A stretch of 64,000 nt of DNA from NCBI GenBank assembly GCA_024760905.1, contig CM045746.1:13329466-13393465 (forward strand), read 5' to 3'. Below are positions 52,491-62,690 of the stretch, piece after piece. The position numbers were made by a program, and so were the translations under genes. The notes under the pieces are model-generated. The model did not search any database. It saw only the letters and a program-made list of their open reading frames with translations, and had not been told where the DNA came from. The stretch comes from Plotosus lineatus. Its lineage: Eukaryota > Chordata > Actinopteri > Siluriformes > Plotosidae. Within the stretch, counting starts at the first letter, position 1; the number at the start of each line of letters is the position of its first letter.

Positions 52491-52639
52491 TGACACTTTT
52501 TATTCCGTTAGACAAAACTGGATTTTTGTAATAAGGATAATTTGTTTAGCATGCTGGCTCTAAAAAAAACAAACAACAACAAACAAAAGTGTCAAGAGTA
52601 AATGATGCACATCTAAAGAACACATCAAAATATCACCTG

Positions 52640-53125
52640 CCAAAATGAAAGGTACAACAGTCAGTAACAGTTATCGCCTCCGTTTGCAGTGATGCAGGCA
52701 GTGAAACGGAATCAATTTGTGCTGATGCAGCACAGCGAAACCGGTCCCACAAGTGCGGTACCCGGATGTAGCGATCCTGTTGTGTGCAATCTGATTGTGG
52801 CGACCAATCCTGATGGTGGACTGTGTACAGTCCACACGCCTCGTCACCTCAGTGACGACCATACCCATTGCTCGGAGATGCTGTTTACGTGATAGATGTG
52901 GCATTATAACATGCAATAGACTAACAATAGTGGATATTTTTGAGCCTTTATATAGGCTCCAAACGTCTCCTTGCATTGCACAGATACACATTGTGTTTGG
53001 CTCAAACTGGGTTTGGTCCACTTTTGCAAAGTGACCTACACATGTGCAATGAAGCATGCATGACAAAAACAACTCATCATTATCCAACTGCCTGAGTAGC
53101 GTCCTCAATAAAGCCACAGGGTACT
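52640..53125 (-). pseudogene. Second Tc1-family copy, transposase N- and C-terminus joined
   Basis: The minus strand near 52905 reads MPHLSRKQHLRAMGMVVTEV then TRRVDCTQSTI, a Tc1 helix-turn-helix. After a short unreadable join, the end reads RFTACITANGGDNCY then stop near 52672, the typical Tc1 C-terminus. The catalytic domain is deleted. The copy lies opposite to, and inside, the larger Tc1 element. Its TIRs are not evident. Confidence 0.65.
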
Positions 53126-53314
53126 AGAAGTATAGTACTGGATAATTTTCCTAAATAAATAAATGACTAAGTAAATTATTTTTGTTTCATCTTGTTTAAC
53201 TGGGTTTTCTTTATCTATATATAGAATTTGTGTGAAAATCTGACGTTTTAGATTATATTTATGCAGAAATGTATACAATTCCTAAGGGGTCACAAACTTT
53301 CATGCATCGCTGTA

Positions 53315-53690
53315 TTTATTGGCCTGCTAGGATCCATCCCCATTCTCAAGAAGGGGATATCACTGCAAAGACACTTTAGGAGTGGCCGATAGATTTACCA
53401 AGCTGGCGTTCATGGCATGTCGTTCACCACTGGCGAACACTGCCATAAATCTATGTGATGTTAACATTATGGCGTAATCATTTTCATTAGAACTTCCATA
53501 AAAGATAATTAAAGGCAACATTAATATGACAACACTAATGGGAGTTTGCACCTTTATTCAATAACATTTGTGCCATAATAGATCACCACCGAAGCACCAA
53601 AATCAAAACCATCTAAAATCACATCAGTATATTTGTGCAGATCATTTTTGTTTCATTTTTTTTTTCCATTTTTTTCATATTTCTACCCAG
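53315..53690. other. Spacer upstream of candidate exons
   Basis: No repeat recognised. A strong pyrimidine tract (53648-53687) leads into a CAG acceptor. Confidence 0.35.
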
Positions 53691-53761
53691 AACTGATTCC
53701 TGGCTATGCTACTCTGCAGAACTTCAAGTTTGTGCTAATGATCATGGCTTTTCTTTGTCTG
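53691..53761 (+). CDS. Candidate host exon 1 of unknown gene
   Basis: A 71-bp segment preceded by a long T-rich tract and TTCTACCCAG, and followed by GTGAGT. In the frame that starts after two carried-over bases it encodes 23 residues, LIPGYATLQNFKFVLMIMAF then LCL. This is hydrophobic and could be membrane-embedded or a core strand. It ends in phase 0, matching the phase of the next candidate. I do not recognise the protein. Splice-like signals can arise by chance. Confidence 0.35.
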
Positions 53762-53965
53762 GTGAGTTTTAGATATGAAGGCTTGTCAGTTTCAAGACAC
53801 TCCACTAGTCTTTCAGATTCCTAGCACTGTGACATAGAATGTGCATCTATTCATGTTGGTTTTTGTATCTCTACATTTAACCAAAATACTGTTTTTACTT
53901 CTTTGTGGTAAAATGTATTTCATTATTTCCCATAAATTCTTCCATGATCCAACAATCCCCTAAAG

Positions 53966-54091
53966 ATACCAGAAGAATATGAGAATTTAATGGCATTGTT
54001 CAACAAGAAAGGTGCCTCCATTTCACCACTTCACCCTGGGAGTATGCTTGAGGGTAAATTCTTTGATGTAATTAGACCAAGAACTATGTTG
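53966..54091 (+). CDS. Candidate host exon 2 of unknown gene
   Basis: A 126-bp (42-codon) segment preceded by a pyrimidine-rich tract and AAAG, followed by GTAAGC. In phase 0 it reads IPEEYENLMALFNKKGASIS then PLHPGSMLEGKFFDVIRPRT and ML. The composition is protein-like, with no stop, charged helices and a Gly/Pro turn. The nearest neighbours are not transposons. I cannot assign a family. No consistent third exon was found within 500 bases. Confidence 0.42.
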
Positions 54092-55508
54092 GTAAGCAAA
54101 CTTTAGGAAAATTATTACATTATACCACTAGATCCTAAAGGAAACCTCAGTAGAAAAGCTCTTCTTCAATTAATCTATCATGAAAGTCTTGTATTTACTG
54201 ACTATTCTTTTATATTATACCATAAATTTCATTATGTCTTGATTGACTTACAACCAGCAAATCAGCAGTTCAACATGAGGATGCTACTTCACATCAAACT
54301 CCCACAGCCACAACATGATGTGAATATCTTGCTATTTCCTAAGGAAATAGAGACTGCGGAAACAATTTGAGAAGCCAATCACATACTTGTTTTAACAGTC
54401 TCTAATAATTGAGTGTAATGGCTTTTTATATACATGTTATATAACTCCAGACAAAGCAGCATAAAATCTGCTGACAACAAGAAGCACTGGAGAGCTGGAA
54501 ACTCAAGTAAGTAACTCGATGCTGCCCCCAAGTGTTCGAAAGCAGAAACTTTACAGCACATGACTTGTGCCAGTGCATTTTAGTCTAAATTCAAAAATTC
54601 TAAATTTAAGAAATTTTAAGACCTCCAAATTTAGTTTTCTTCGCTCATGTGAGGGTATTGAAACTGTATTTATCAGAAGACAGTTTAAAAAAATTCCCTT
54701 TTATTTTATCAGCATGGTTACCACAAGGCCCGTGGAGTGATTTGAAAAGTGGGGGAACTAACTGAAAGTTTGAGATTTTAGATTATTTGAAACACTAATC
54801 CCATTGCTTGGGTTTGGAAAGTGAGGTGTGTGCGATGTTGTGATCTTAGCCTTTCATACTTGGATACGCACCAAAGGACCAAGGCTCGACACGGGCATGT
54901 ACATGGTGTATCATAAATGTAGGTTATACTATGCTTGTATATACTTAACAAATTTCTTTGGGTTGAGAAAAAGTGGGGGGGGGGGTCATCCCCCCCACCC
55001 CCCAGTTTCGTGGCTCCTGTTACCATCACCTAGAATACACAGCATGCACAAATACGCACATGTACACACCCACAGTTAAACAGATGTTGTTGCTGTTTCA
55101 CCATTTGTGGTAACAAGTTGAACCAGAGTGCCTGATGGTGGTCTTTCCTCTCCCACTGCCCACTTATGCAACAACCTAAAAAACAAAAAATATTCAAATT
55201 TATTCTGGGGACTCAAAGCAGTTAAAAGTCAAATAACTCTGAGCTTTTTAATAAGTATCAAGGATACTGTATACTACATGGGAACCAACCTGATTGGTTT
55301 GCTACATGTGGATTAAAAGCCATCATATCAAGTGAACAGTGCCTGAATCAGAAAAGCACATTCTTGGTTTGTAGCAGGTGGCCTCAATCTGTCACGCCTC
55401 AAAATGGAAAAAACAAACCAGTTTGCTTTTCTTGTGTTTTGAAGGAGTTTAAACTCTTGCCATGATGGAGTGTGGCTATCCTTATGTTTCTGTGTAGTAC
55501 ATGCTACA
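54092..55508. other. Unassigned; possible intron or intergenic DNA
   Basis: No repeat or exon is recognised with confidence. A G-run/C-run pair lies at 54975-55003. Confidence 0.35.
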
Positions 55509-55514
55509 ATTCAA

Positions 55515-55826
55515 GGGTCTTCCTTTCGGCTTTTTCCCTGTTACTCGGGAGTCGCCACAGCGAATCATCTGATTCGCACGTTTGATTTGGCAGAGGTTTT
55601 TACGTCGGATGCCCTTCCTGTCACAACCCTTTTTAGCAAGGGACAGAAACACGCTGACGACTTTGCAGCTACTCTTTACGAAAGTCAGCAATGGTTCTTT
55701 TACATGCCACTCCCCATAGACAGTGAGAGACATGGCCCGCCTTTGATAACCCAGTTAGTTGCACTGGGGGGGGACAGAAAGTAATGAACTTTATCACAAT
55801 ATGCTAATTTTTTGAGAAGGACTAGT
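55515..55826 (-). mobile_element. SINE family A joined to a Tc1 right end
   Basis: From 55517 the plus strand matches the family A 3' end and body (CTTTCGGCTTTTTCCCTGTT, CGGATGCCCTTCCTGTCACA, CGAAAGTCAGCAATGGTTCT). Before reaching the tRNA-like head it switches at ACAG (55774-55777) to the right terminus of the 13769-type Tc1 element (AATGAACTTTATCACAATAT ... AGAAGGACTAG, ending 55825). ATTCAA occurs at 55509-55514 and 55827-55832 on either side. The SINE head is therefore replaced by a Tc1 end. Confidence 0.85.
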
Positions 55827-55832
55827 ATTCAA

Positions 55833-55962
55833 AACACTTCCCAGGATCAATGGATGGAACTGAGTACACCTCCTTGACATTCTGTCTCAGGACTATTCAA
55901 CAACATTGAAGCATAATTGTTTGCTCTCTCTTTCCAGTGGCAATTTGTTTTGGAGAGAGAAG
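55833..55962. other. Spacer, nothing recognised
   Basis: No recognised feature. Confidence 0.3.
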
Positions 55963-56299
55963 TAAAGTTGTGTTCAAAATAATACCAGTCAGACATCACT
56001 AACCTGATCAATCAGTGTTTTTGCTCGAAATGATATTTCTACATGGCAAATAATTTACTATGAAGTGTAGTAGAGTAATAGAATCCAACAGATCCAACAT
56101 TCACGACCTGCATGCTGCTGATTCTGTGTAATTGAATCACTAACTGAAAGGGGTGGTTTCAAAATAACATCAGTGTGGAGTTCAATTAGTGATGTCATTC
56201 ATTCTTTGAAAAATAGGTGCCAATTATTGTCCTTTATTAAGGAAGGAAGTCAGCAACTGTTGTACCTGTTGGTTATAAAGCATTTCTCTCTGAATTTCT

Positions 56300-57600
56300 G
56301 AGGAAAATGGGTTGTTCCAGACTTTGTTCAGAAGAACAGCGTACCTTGATTCGGAAGTTGATTGGAGAGGAGGAACATATAAAGAATTACAGAAAATGAT
56401 GGGCTGCTCAGCTAAGATGATTATAAATGCTTTAAAATGGCAACTAAAACTTGAAAGACATGGAAGAAAGCAAAAAATTGCCAACCGAATGGATTGAAAA
56501 AGAGCCAAAATGGCAAGGACTCAGCCAATAATCAGCTCCAGGATGATCAAATAAGGTCTAACATTACCTGTGAGTCCTGTTACAATTATAAGATGCCTAC
56601 ATGAAGCCGAGCTATGGGCAAGAAGCCCCCGCAAAGTCCCACTGTTGAAAAAAAAAAAAAAAAGACGTGCTGAAGAGGTTACAATTTGCTAGAAAGCACA
56701 CTGACTGGCCTAAAGAGAAACAGCGCAACAATTTGAGGACTGATGAAAGATTGTTCTTTTTGAGTCTAGTGGCCCCCGCCTAGACGACCCCACACACGGA
56801 ACTCAAGCCACAGTCACAGGTCTGTGTATCACATATCAGAGATCGTGGATCAATTTGAATACATCAGGACACTTGAGGAGGTTGTGTGGTGGAAAGGAAA
56901 TGCCCTTGAAATGGGTTCCAAGACAAAGACCTCAAAAACACCAGTAAATAAAGGCACCATCTTGGTTCTTACTTACTTACTTGGTCGCCCTAGGGCGGGC
57001 AATCACCAGGGAATAATTCCATCGTGGTTGTCTAACAAAGCTAATATAATTCACATGGGACGCCACACCACAAGTGAATACTGTGGGCCAAACTGGAAGA
57101 GATCCTTCCCTTTCCCCCCATTTTATGACACAAGCAGCATCAGTAGCTTCTCCCTCGAACGAGAGAATCGGGTAGGAAGCACTACCTAGAGGGTATTCAC
57201 CACGTTTGTCGTACATATACACTGTGACCCTGGTAAGGAGGGCTAAGGGTGTACTGTCATTTGCCCAAGGTGAACACCCAGACTAGTGGAGGGAAGGAGG
57301 CGTCTTCCCTCTCCATTATAAACCGGCTCCAATCTGGGTCTAGCCACTACCCTAAAGCCACTGTGTTGGTTCCGAAACAACAAGATTGACGATATAGAGC
57401 GGTGGCTCGATCGCGAGACCTTAATCCAATACAAAACTTGTGGGGTGACATCAAAAATAGTTTCCAAGGCAAACCCAAGAAATACCGAACAACTGTGGCA
57501 TGTAGTCCAATCATTCTGGGCTGGAAAAGCTGCTCACAGGTACAGAAGTCGTATAAATTCTCAGAAACATTGTTCATACAAACTAAACATTACTTCAGTG
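56300..57600 (+). pseudogene. Tc1 transposase, decayed and interrupted
   Basis: Pieces are KMMGCSAKMIINALKWQLKL (helix-turn-helix, 56392), KVPLLKKKK, RLQFARKHTDWPKEKQRNNL then RTDERLFFL (first catalytic region, Asp-Glu present, 56680-56762). Next is IVDQFEYIRTLEEVVW (56841). The SINE insert follows. The last pieces are near LIQYKTCGVTSKIV and ANPRNTEQLWHVVQSFWAGK (57420-57530). An A-run at 56644-56662 breaks the frame. Confidence 0.78.
56960..57390 (-). mobile_element. SINE-like insert with (AAGT)n tail (family H)
   Basis: It interrupts the Tc1 transposase. The minus strand ends in GGGCGACCAAGTAAGTAAGTAAG (tail at 56965-56990) and begins near 57390 with GTTTCGGAACCAACACAGTGG. A B-box is not obvious. 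Blocks CACCTTGGGCAAATGACAGT and GAGAGGGAAGACGCCTCCTT lie in the body. Assignment as a SINE rests on size, the tail repeat and the position inside the Tc1. Confidence 0.5.
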
Positions 57601-57813
57601 ATTCAAATAAAATTAAAACTTGTAACCATTTTTCAGTTTATACAGTGAATGTTTGAGTTCGTAAAGAATAAAGCAAACACTGCTATTTTTTAAACAATCT
57701 GATATTGTATTGACTTTTCTTCAATTTCTTTAAAAGAATAACAGAAATTATGCATGGATTTTGAGCTTTATTCACTTTTTAAACACACTGCTATTATTTT
57801 GAACACAACTGTA

Positions 57814-58072
57814 TGAGGTTAAAAACTGAACAGTCAGCCCTTGAAGTTGATGTGTTGAAAGCAGGAAAGATGAGCAAAGTTAAGAATTCTAGTGACTTCG
57901 AAAATTGTCATATTGTGATGGATTAATGACTGGGCTCTCTTCATTTCCAAAAGAGCAGGTCATGTGGTGTGTTGCTGGTATGCAGTGTTCAAACTGTTCA
58001 AGTACAGACAACCAGTGACCTTTCACATTGGCAATTGAGACCATCTGCATTGAGAGGCATTTGTAAATATAT
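57814..58072. other. Spacer, nothing recognised
   Basis: No recognised feature. Confidence 0.3.
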
Positions 58073-58073
58073 A

Positions 58074-58319
58074 CAGGGATCCCTCGCTACTTCGCACTTC
58101 AATTCATACGGCTTCAGTGCATTGCGTTTTTGTTTTTTTTGTTTTTTTAATATTCATCGAATTAAAAAAATAAGGAAATTAAGGAATAGGGGGAAAAGTT
58201 AAGGAAAATGCCACAAAACAAGGCCAATTATGCAAAACCCCCCAAACAAAAACAACCCAACCCCTCTCCCCCCATCAAAACTACTTACATTTTTATGTGC
58301 ATGCGCATCTGTGTATATA
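58074..58319. mobile_element. Tigger-like element, left part only
   Basis: Starts CAGGGATCCCTCGCTACTTC after TATA. It continues with ATACGGCTTCAGTGCATTGC and poly-T/A tracts to ATGTGCATGCGCATCTGTG. The next element starts directly at 58320 without an intervening right end. Confidence 0.6.
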
Positions 58320-58782
58320 CAGGGATCCCTCACTTTCGACGGTTAATGGGGACCGAGACCCCATCTGCAACCACCGAATTCCACGAAGTAGGATTGGACC
58401 CCACCCCCCGACTGACGTATACGTGCATGTGTATGTGTATATAATATCAATCAATACATATTCAACACTATAAATGCTTATAATAACAATTAAACATTCA
58501 AAAATAATGCTTTAAGATGTAAATAAAATATAAATACATACACATACAGACGCGAGCGCACACACACACACACACACACCTATGTGCATCTTAAAAATGT
58601 AAGTACCGTAGTTTTATTGGGTTGTTTTTTTTTTTTTGCATAATTGGCCTTGTTTTGCAGCATTTACCTTAACTTTCCCTGTATTTTTCCTTATTTTTTT
58701 TATTTTTCAATGAATGTTATTGAAAAACCCGTGATGCACTGAAGCCACAGAAACTGAAGCACAAAGTAGCGAGAACTCACTG
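58320..58782. mobile_element. Tigger-like MITE (CAGGGATCCCTCAC...CTCACTG)
   Basis: A 463-bp element with TA at 58318-58319 and 58783-58784. The left end is CAGGGATCCCTCACTTTCGA and the right end is AAGTAGCGAGAACTCACTG. Internal order mirrors 15588-16004 in reverse, including the ATAAATGCTTATAATAACAA segment near 58468. An (AC)n tract is at 58560-58580. Confidence 0.78.
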
Positions 58783-58784
58783 TA

Positions 58785-60195
58785 GTTGTTTTTTATACAA
58801 AATACTTAAAACAAGTATAATGACAGTATTTAGTTAACTTAAAAATATATGAGCTGCTTTATAGATGTATTGGACAAACACTTACAGGCTTTTGAACACC
58901 GTATTCTGAGAGTACTACAATGTTCTGTTGTGATGTTCAGACCAGAACAACAATGTAAAATCTGATTAATTATCAACAGTGGCTTATAAAAATTATATGT
59001 TGGTCGTTCTTCACCCCATTCTTAATGTAACAGGCCAATATGCATTAAAGCCTGATAGATGTTGAATAATATTCCTTGGAGGAAAGTCATGACCAAATTA
59101 TCAGTAGAACGACTCAAAGTCAGCATGTAACATGGACAGAATAAATCGCCTTCTATTTACGAATAATCGCTTTAGATAATCGTGTAATTAGTTACACTTT
59201 GCCAATTAAAGGTGCTTGACATGTTCAACTTTTCTTTATTATCTAAAGTTAATAAATGCTGATACATCACTGATTGGTGGGAGCACAAGATACATGATGT
59301 AACATGGACAGGAAAAGTTACATATAACATCAATCCTGGTTTAAGTCTGGTGCTTATTTGGGAATTTTGCACCACACATTTAAATTCCATAGTTCACTGT
59401 TCATGCTCCTCTGCTCCGATTCATATGGTTATTGGACCCATGCAGACCTTAGCAGAGGCTCAGCAGGACGTGAAAATAATGAGATATTTTTCTTGTCACA
59501 AAAGTGAGCGTGAAAAGCGTGTAAACTAGGAAGTATTTGAATTATTTCAAAGACTGTGTTCACCATATGTACATATTTTGATATGACATTATCTCCCAGG
59601 CATGCACTAAAGATTTTGACGCAGTGATTCACAAATAAACTTGGACATGGAAATATTTATTCAGAAACATGTTGATCTACTTTAGATCCATGAGCATACA
59701 GAGGTCTATGAAAAGATAAATAGCATCTATCCATCTAAAATCCTGCCTGCCTGCCTGTTCTGGGCCAAATCCACTATGTTGTTTTTTGTTTGTTTATTTT
59801 CCAATTGCAAGGGAGAATGAGCCAAAAATGTATCTGTATTTAGATGTTCAGTCTCTGCACATGGGTCCAATATGACTGATGTAATTAGGCCTGGCTTCAT
59901 ACAACTGCAGATCCTGGGACTGGAAAGCCACAGGGTAGTCTGAATTGTTGAGTTACCCTGAGTTTGACTGTGCACTGAAGAGCCAGTGTTTAGTGCCTGT
60001 TCTGGAGTGAGGGTTCATTCGCTTTGATATAAAGAAATTGAACTGGAGGATTCTGGAATGCCCGTGGGCCAGTCTTATTCCTTGATGATGAACAGCATAT
60101 CCAGTACAGTATACTGGATATCCACAAACTAAGCTCCCATACTCGAATTGAGATCTAATCGGTACTCTAAAGACAAAGACAGACTCAGGGGTGAG
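58785..60195. other. Unassigned sequence
   Basis: No element ends, SINE heads or splice-flanked coding segments are recognised. Short CCTGCCTGCCTG repeat at 59743. Confidence 0.35.
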
Positions 60196-60199
60196 AATG

Positions 60200-61560
60200 A
60201 GAAATTGTATTTTCAGCTGAAAATTTAATCGGGGGTCTGAGAGCCATCGGCCCGGCCCCCCCCAGCCAGGTCCAGGGCGGAGCCTGGTCGGGGGTCCAGA
60301 GGGCCGAAGGCCCCCAGAAGCAAATGAGTTTTATACATTTTAGACCACTAGAAATGGTCTCAGATTGCTCAGTTGAATAATATTTTCAGTACATAGAAGC
60401 TTGAGTTTTGGACACTAATAAACACAAAAATAGTCTCAATAATGCTCAGCTAAAAAGAATTGTTAACTTCATGCTAGAATGAAAGGAATTATGAATATAA
60501 ATTAAACACAAAGACAGAATATTTGAGATAATCCTGTCAATGTTTCAGTCACTTTATTAAAGAATGCAGTTACCTCTTTTACAGTAAACTTGTTTTCAAC
60601 AGAAACACAATTTCCCTGTTGAACAGTTCTCTCCGCTCCCAAAGTCACAATCACATATAACTAGCAGCACTACTAAGTTTTCAAAATATTTACAAAGTAC
60701 TTGTTCTTTTTCTAGGAATGCTTCATTGCAGAGATGTTTTTCCTTTTAGCAGCTAATCTGATGAGCCTTTCAGCAGCCTTTCTCTTTTCTGACTTGTTGA
60801 TATCTACCTCCGAGTGTGTCTTCCTGTCAGTCAAATGAGTGAGAGGTCACGATTCCGATGAAACTGGTCGGTCGACGAGTGTATGCTAGCTATGTCCACT
60901 GGCTGGCCCGATCTTGAGCACCAATCCCAACGAATAGTTAGAACGACGAATTCTGACTTTTTCCACATGTTTCTTCCCTTTTGAAGCATATTCAATCAAA
61001 GCAATGCACCCGCGAGAGCCATAATTAATAATGTTATTGCAGTAGATACATGGGCTTTGCCAGGAGCGTCACATTTTCAATGAAATTGGACAATTTCTCA
61101 ACTACGTCTTCAGTGGCTTTGCCGATTTTTATCTTCAAAGTTACAGTTCTCTCTAACCAGTCCCAACGGAATTTATTCTTCACGTCTTTATCTATCACCT
61201 TAATAAGCGATTCGTTTTCTTTAGTGATAATTTTCACCATTTTGAAGCTCTTATTCGCTGTTACGTCCTCAATCTCCAGCCTCGTGGAGCGCTATGTTGA
61301 ATGGAGTAAGAAAGCGAAACGTGAAGAACCAATCAGAACGAACCTTATATTATATGCGACATTTTGGCTTTTCCTATCTATGCTCATTTACCATTGGTCA
61401 AATGATATTTCTCTCTCAATGGCCAATCAAATATAGTGTACATTCTGAACTGCCGATGTAAACAGTGCCTTGATCCTGATGGTTGACCGGGTCAACACAT
61501 ACCTAACCCCCATCCCCCCCAAATATTTTCTCGGATTTAGACGATTCACAAAAATGACCC
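60200..61560 (-). mobile_element. DNA-transposon-like element, INYGSRGC family, copy 2
   Basis: Near the left edge is a GC-rich unit GGGGGTCTGAGAGCC...GGCGGAGCCTGGTCGGGGGT and GGGCCGAAGGCCCCCAG. Near the right edge is ATTTTCTCGGATTTAGACGA then TTCACAAAAATGACC, shared with copy 1 (50322-50365). It encodes a transposase-like N-terminus (next entry). Downstream minus-strand codons include SEKRKAAERLIRLAAKRKNI and SAMKHS (60810-60715). The middle of the protein is missing. Boundaries are approximate. Confidence 0.5.
60705..61240 (-). pseudogene. BED-finger-like transposase N-terminus, copy 2
   Basis: Starts MVKIITKENESLIKVIDKDV at 61240, then KNKFRWDWLERTVTLKIKIG and KATEDVVEKLSNFIENV. A frameshift near 61075 leads to YCNNIINYGSRGCIALIEYA then SKGKKHVEKVRIRRSNYSLG (61050-60950). 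The finger-like C...INYGSRGC.AL...KKHV pattern is better kept than in copy 1. After a stop-rich stretch a lysine/arginine-rich end follows near 60715. The N-terminal KF.WDWLE motif with a Cys/His finger recalls hAT-like transposase relatives; I am not certain of the superfamily. Confidence 0.6.
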
Positions 61561-61765
61561 CTCGGTTGATAGAATCCATGGAAAATTCCCTTCCCTGCAG
61601 ACTGTATGCTCCATGAAGTTTGGTTTTTGCATAGACTCAGAATTATATCCAGCGCATTGAAGTATCTTAGTCTTAAAGAGTTCATATCTGGCATAAAAGA
61701 CAACCTGTTTATAAAATATGTCCAAGAAAGTTAATTCAGCCATAAAGAGCTCAGGGATTAAGGAA

Positions 61766-62214
61766 CCACAGGTTTAGAGAGCCTACTTAGATTCTCGCTC
61801 TATTCCCATCACCTTTTCTCCCTAATTTAGTTGTATCCAATTCCCACCCATCAGGCATTGCCTTCCCTATCACACAATCATCACCGACCAGGGAGGGGCG
61901 AAAGCATGCAAATGTACCCTCCAGGACATGCAATGCTAGCCATCCACCAACTGCAGCGTATGTGTATTTGGGGGACGGTTTAACATACTCCGAGGGCAAG
62001 TGCTATCCTCCCCTTCATACAAATGAGCTCACAGATGCCCATGATTGGCTGGTGATCGCTGTGAGTGACAGGAAAGCGAGCATATGCCATCCCTCCCATG
62101 AGACCTCCCATGAACTTCCGCTCACGGATGGCTGTGACATTAACCCAAATTTGAACTTGAGATCTCTGGGTTAATAGTCACACACCTTGTCAATGTGCTA
62201 CTCAGGAGCCCTCC
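61766..62214 (-). mobile_element. tRNA-derived SINE, family F, tandem copy 1
   Basis: The minus-strand head is near 62212 (GAGGGCTCCTGAGTAGCACA) with GAGATCTCAAGTTCAAATTT as the B-box area. The body includes plus-strand ATGAGCTCACAGATGCCCAT and GATTGGCTGGTGATCGCTGT. It matches 28498-28890 reversed and is somewhat longer. Confidence 0.72.
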
Positions 62215-62216
62215 CC

Positions 62217-62490
62217 TTATGATTTATTTGGATTTTCCCACTGAGTTTTCTCCCTTAATCTAGTCATAATCACAACAAACCAGAGAGAGAGGTGAGAGCA
62301 AGCATGTGACATCTTTCAAACTGCTGCACATGAGTATTCAGAAATGGCCTAACATACTCTGAAGTGCAAAGTGCTACATAACCCCTTGTACGTATAAGCT
62401 CCCAGACACCCATGATTGGCTGCTAATCACTTGAAGTGATAGGGCGGAGAGGGTACACCTAAATTTGAATGTGCGATCTCCAGGATGATA
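62217..62490 (-). mobile_element. tRNA-derived SINE, family F, tandem copy 2
   Basis: Directly abuts the previous copy in the same orientation. Shared blocks are CTCCCTTAATCTAGTCATAA, CCTAACATACTCTGAAGTGC, ATAAGCTCCCAGACACCCAT and GATTGGCTGCTAATCACTTG. The head side (near 62470) reads TGAATGTGCGATCTCCAGGA. Confidence 0.65.
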
Positions 62491-62507
62491 TCAGCCTTCT
62501 AAGAAGT

Positions 62508-62690
62508 TTACATTCATTTAGTAAATTTACAGCATTTGCAGAGGCTCTTATCCAGAGCATTTTACGATTATCATTTTATACAACAGACCAATTAAGGGTT
62601 AAGGATCTTGCTCAAGGGCCCAACAGTGATAATAGTGGAATTGAACCACTGACCTTTGGATTAGTAACCCATCGCCTCATCCACATTCAA
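62508..62690 (-). mobile_element. tRNA-derived SINE, HpaI/V-SINE-like (family E)
   Basis: Reversed relative of 28138-28304. The plus strand reads CATTCATTTAGTAAATTTAC, GCAGAGGCTCTTATCCAGAG, GGATCTTGCTCAAGGGCCCA, then GGAATTGAACCACTGACC and CCATCGCCTCATCCAC (head). Confidence 0.8.

Larger units (their letters stand above)
51028..53312 (+). mobile_element. Tc1-like transposon with a SINE and a second Tc1 nested inside
   Basis: The left end is CAGCAGTGTTTGAAAAAGTT and the right end is CACAAACTTTCATGCATCGCTG. TA lies at 51026-51027 and 53313-53314. Subtracting the SINE (51083-51290) and the inner Tc1-type insert (about 52640-53125) leaves about 1.6 kb, a normal Tc1 size. The inserts sit in each non-coding flank. 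Confidence 0.85.
55965..57811 (+). mobile_element. Tc1-like transposon with nested SINE, decayed
   Basis: Left end AAGTTGTGTTCAAAATAATA and right end TATTATTTTGAACACAACTG, with TA at 55963-55964 and 57812-57813. Length is 1,847 bp including an insert of about 430 bp (56960-57390). Without it the size is near 1.4 kb. The transposase is in the next entry. Confidence 0.9.

Noticed and set aside
54258..54370. Third candidate exon ending in a stop (frame ...KEIETAETI)
   Set aside because: The acceptor is weak, and the frame that continues in phase 0 from the candidate exon at 53966-54091 reaches TGA after six codons.
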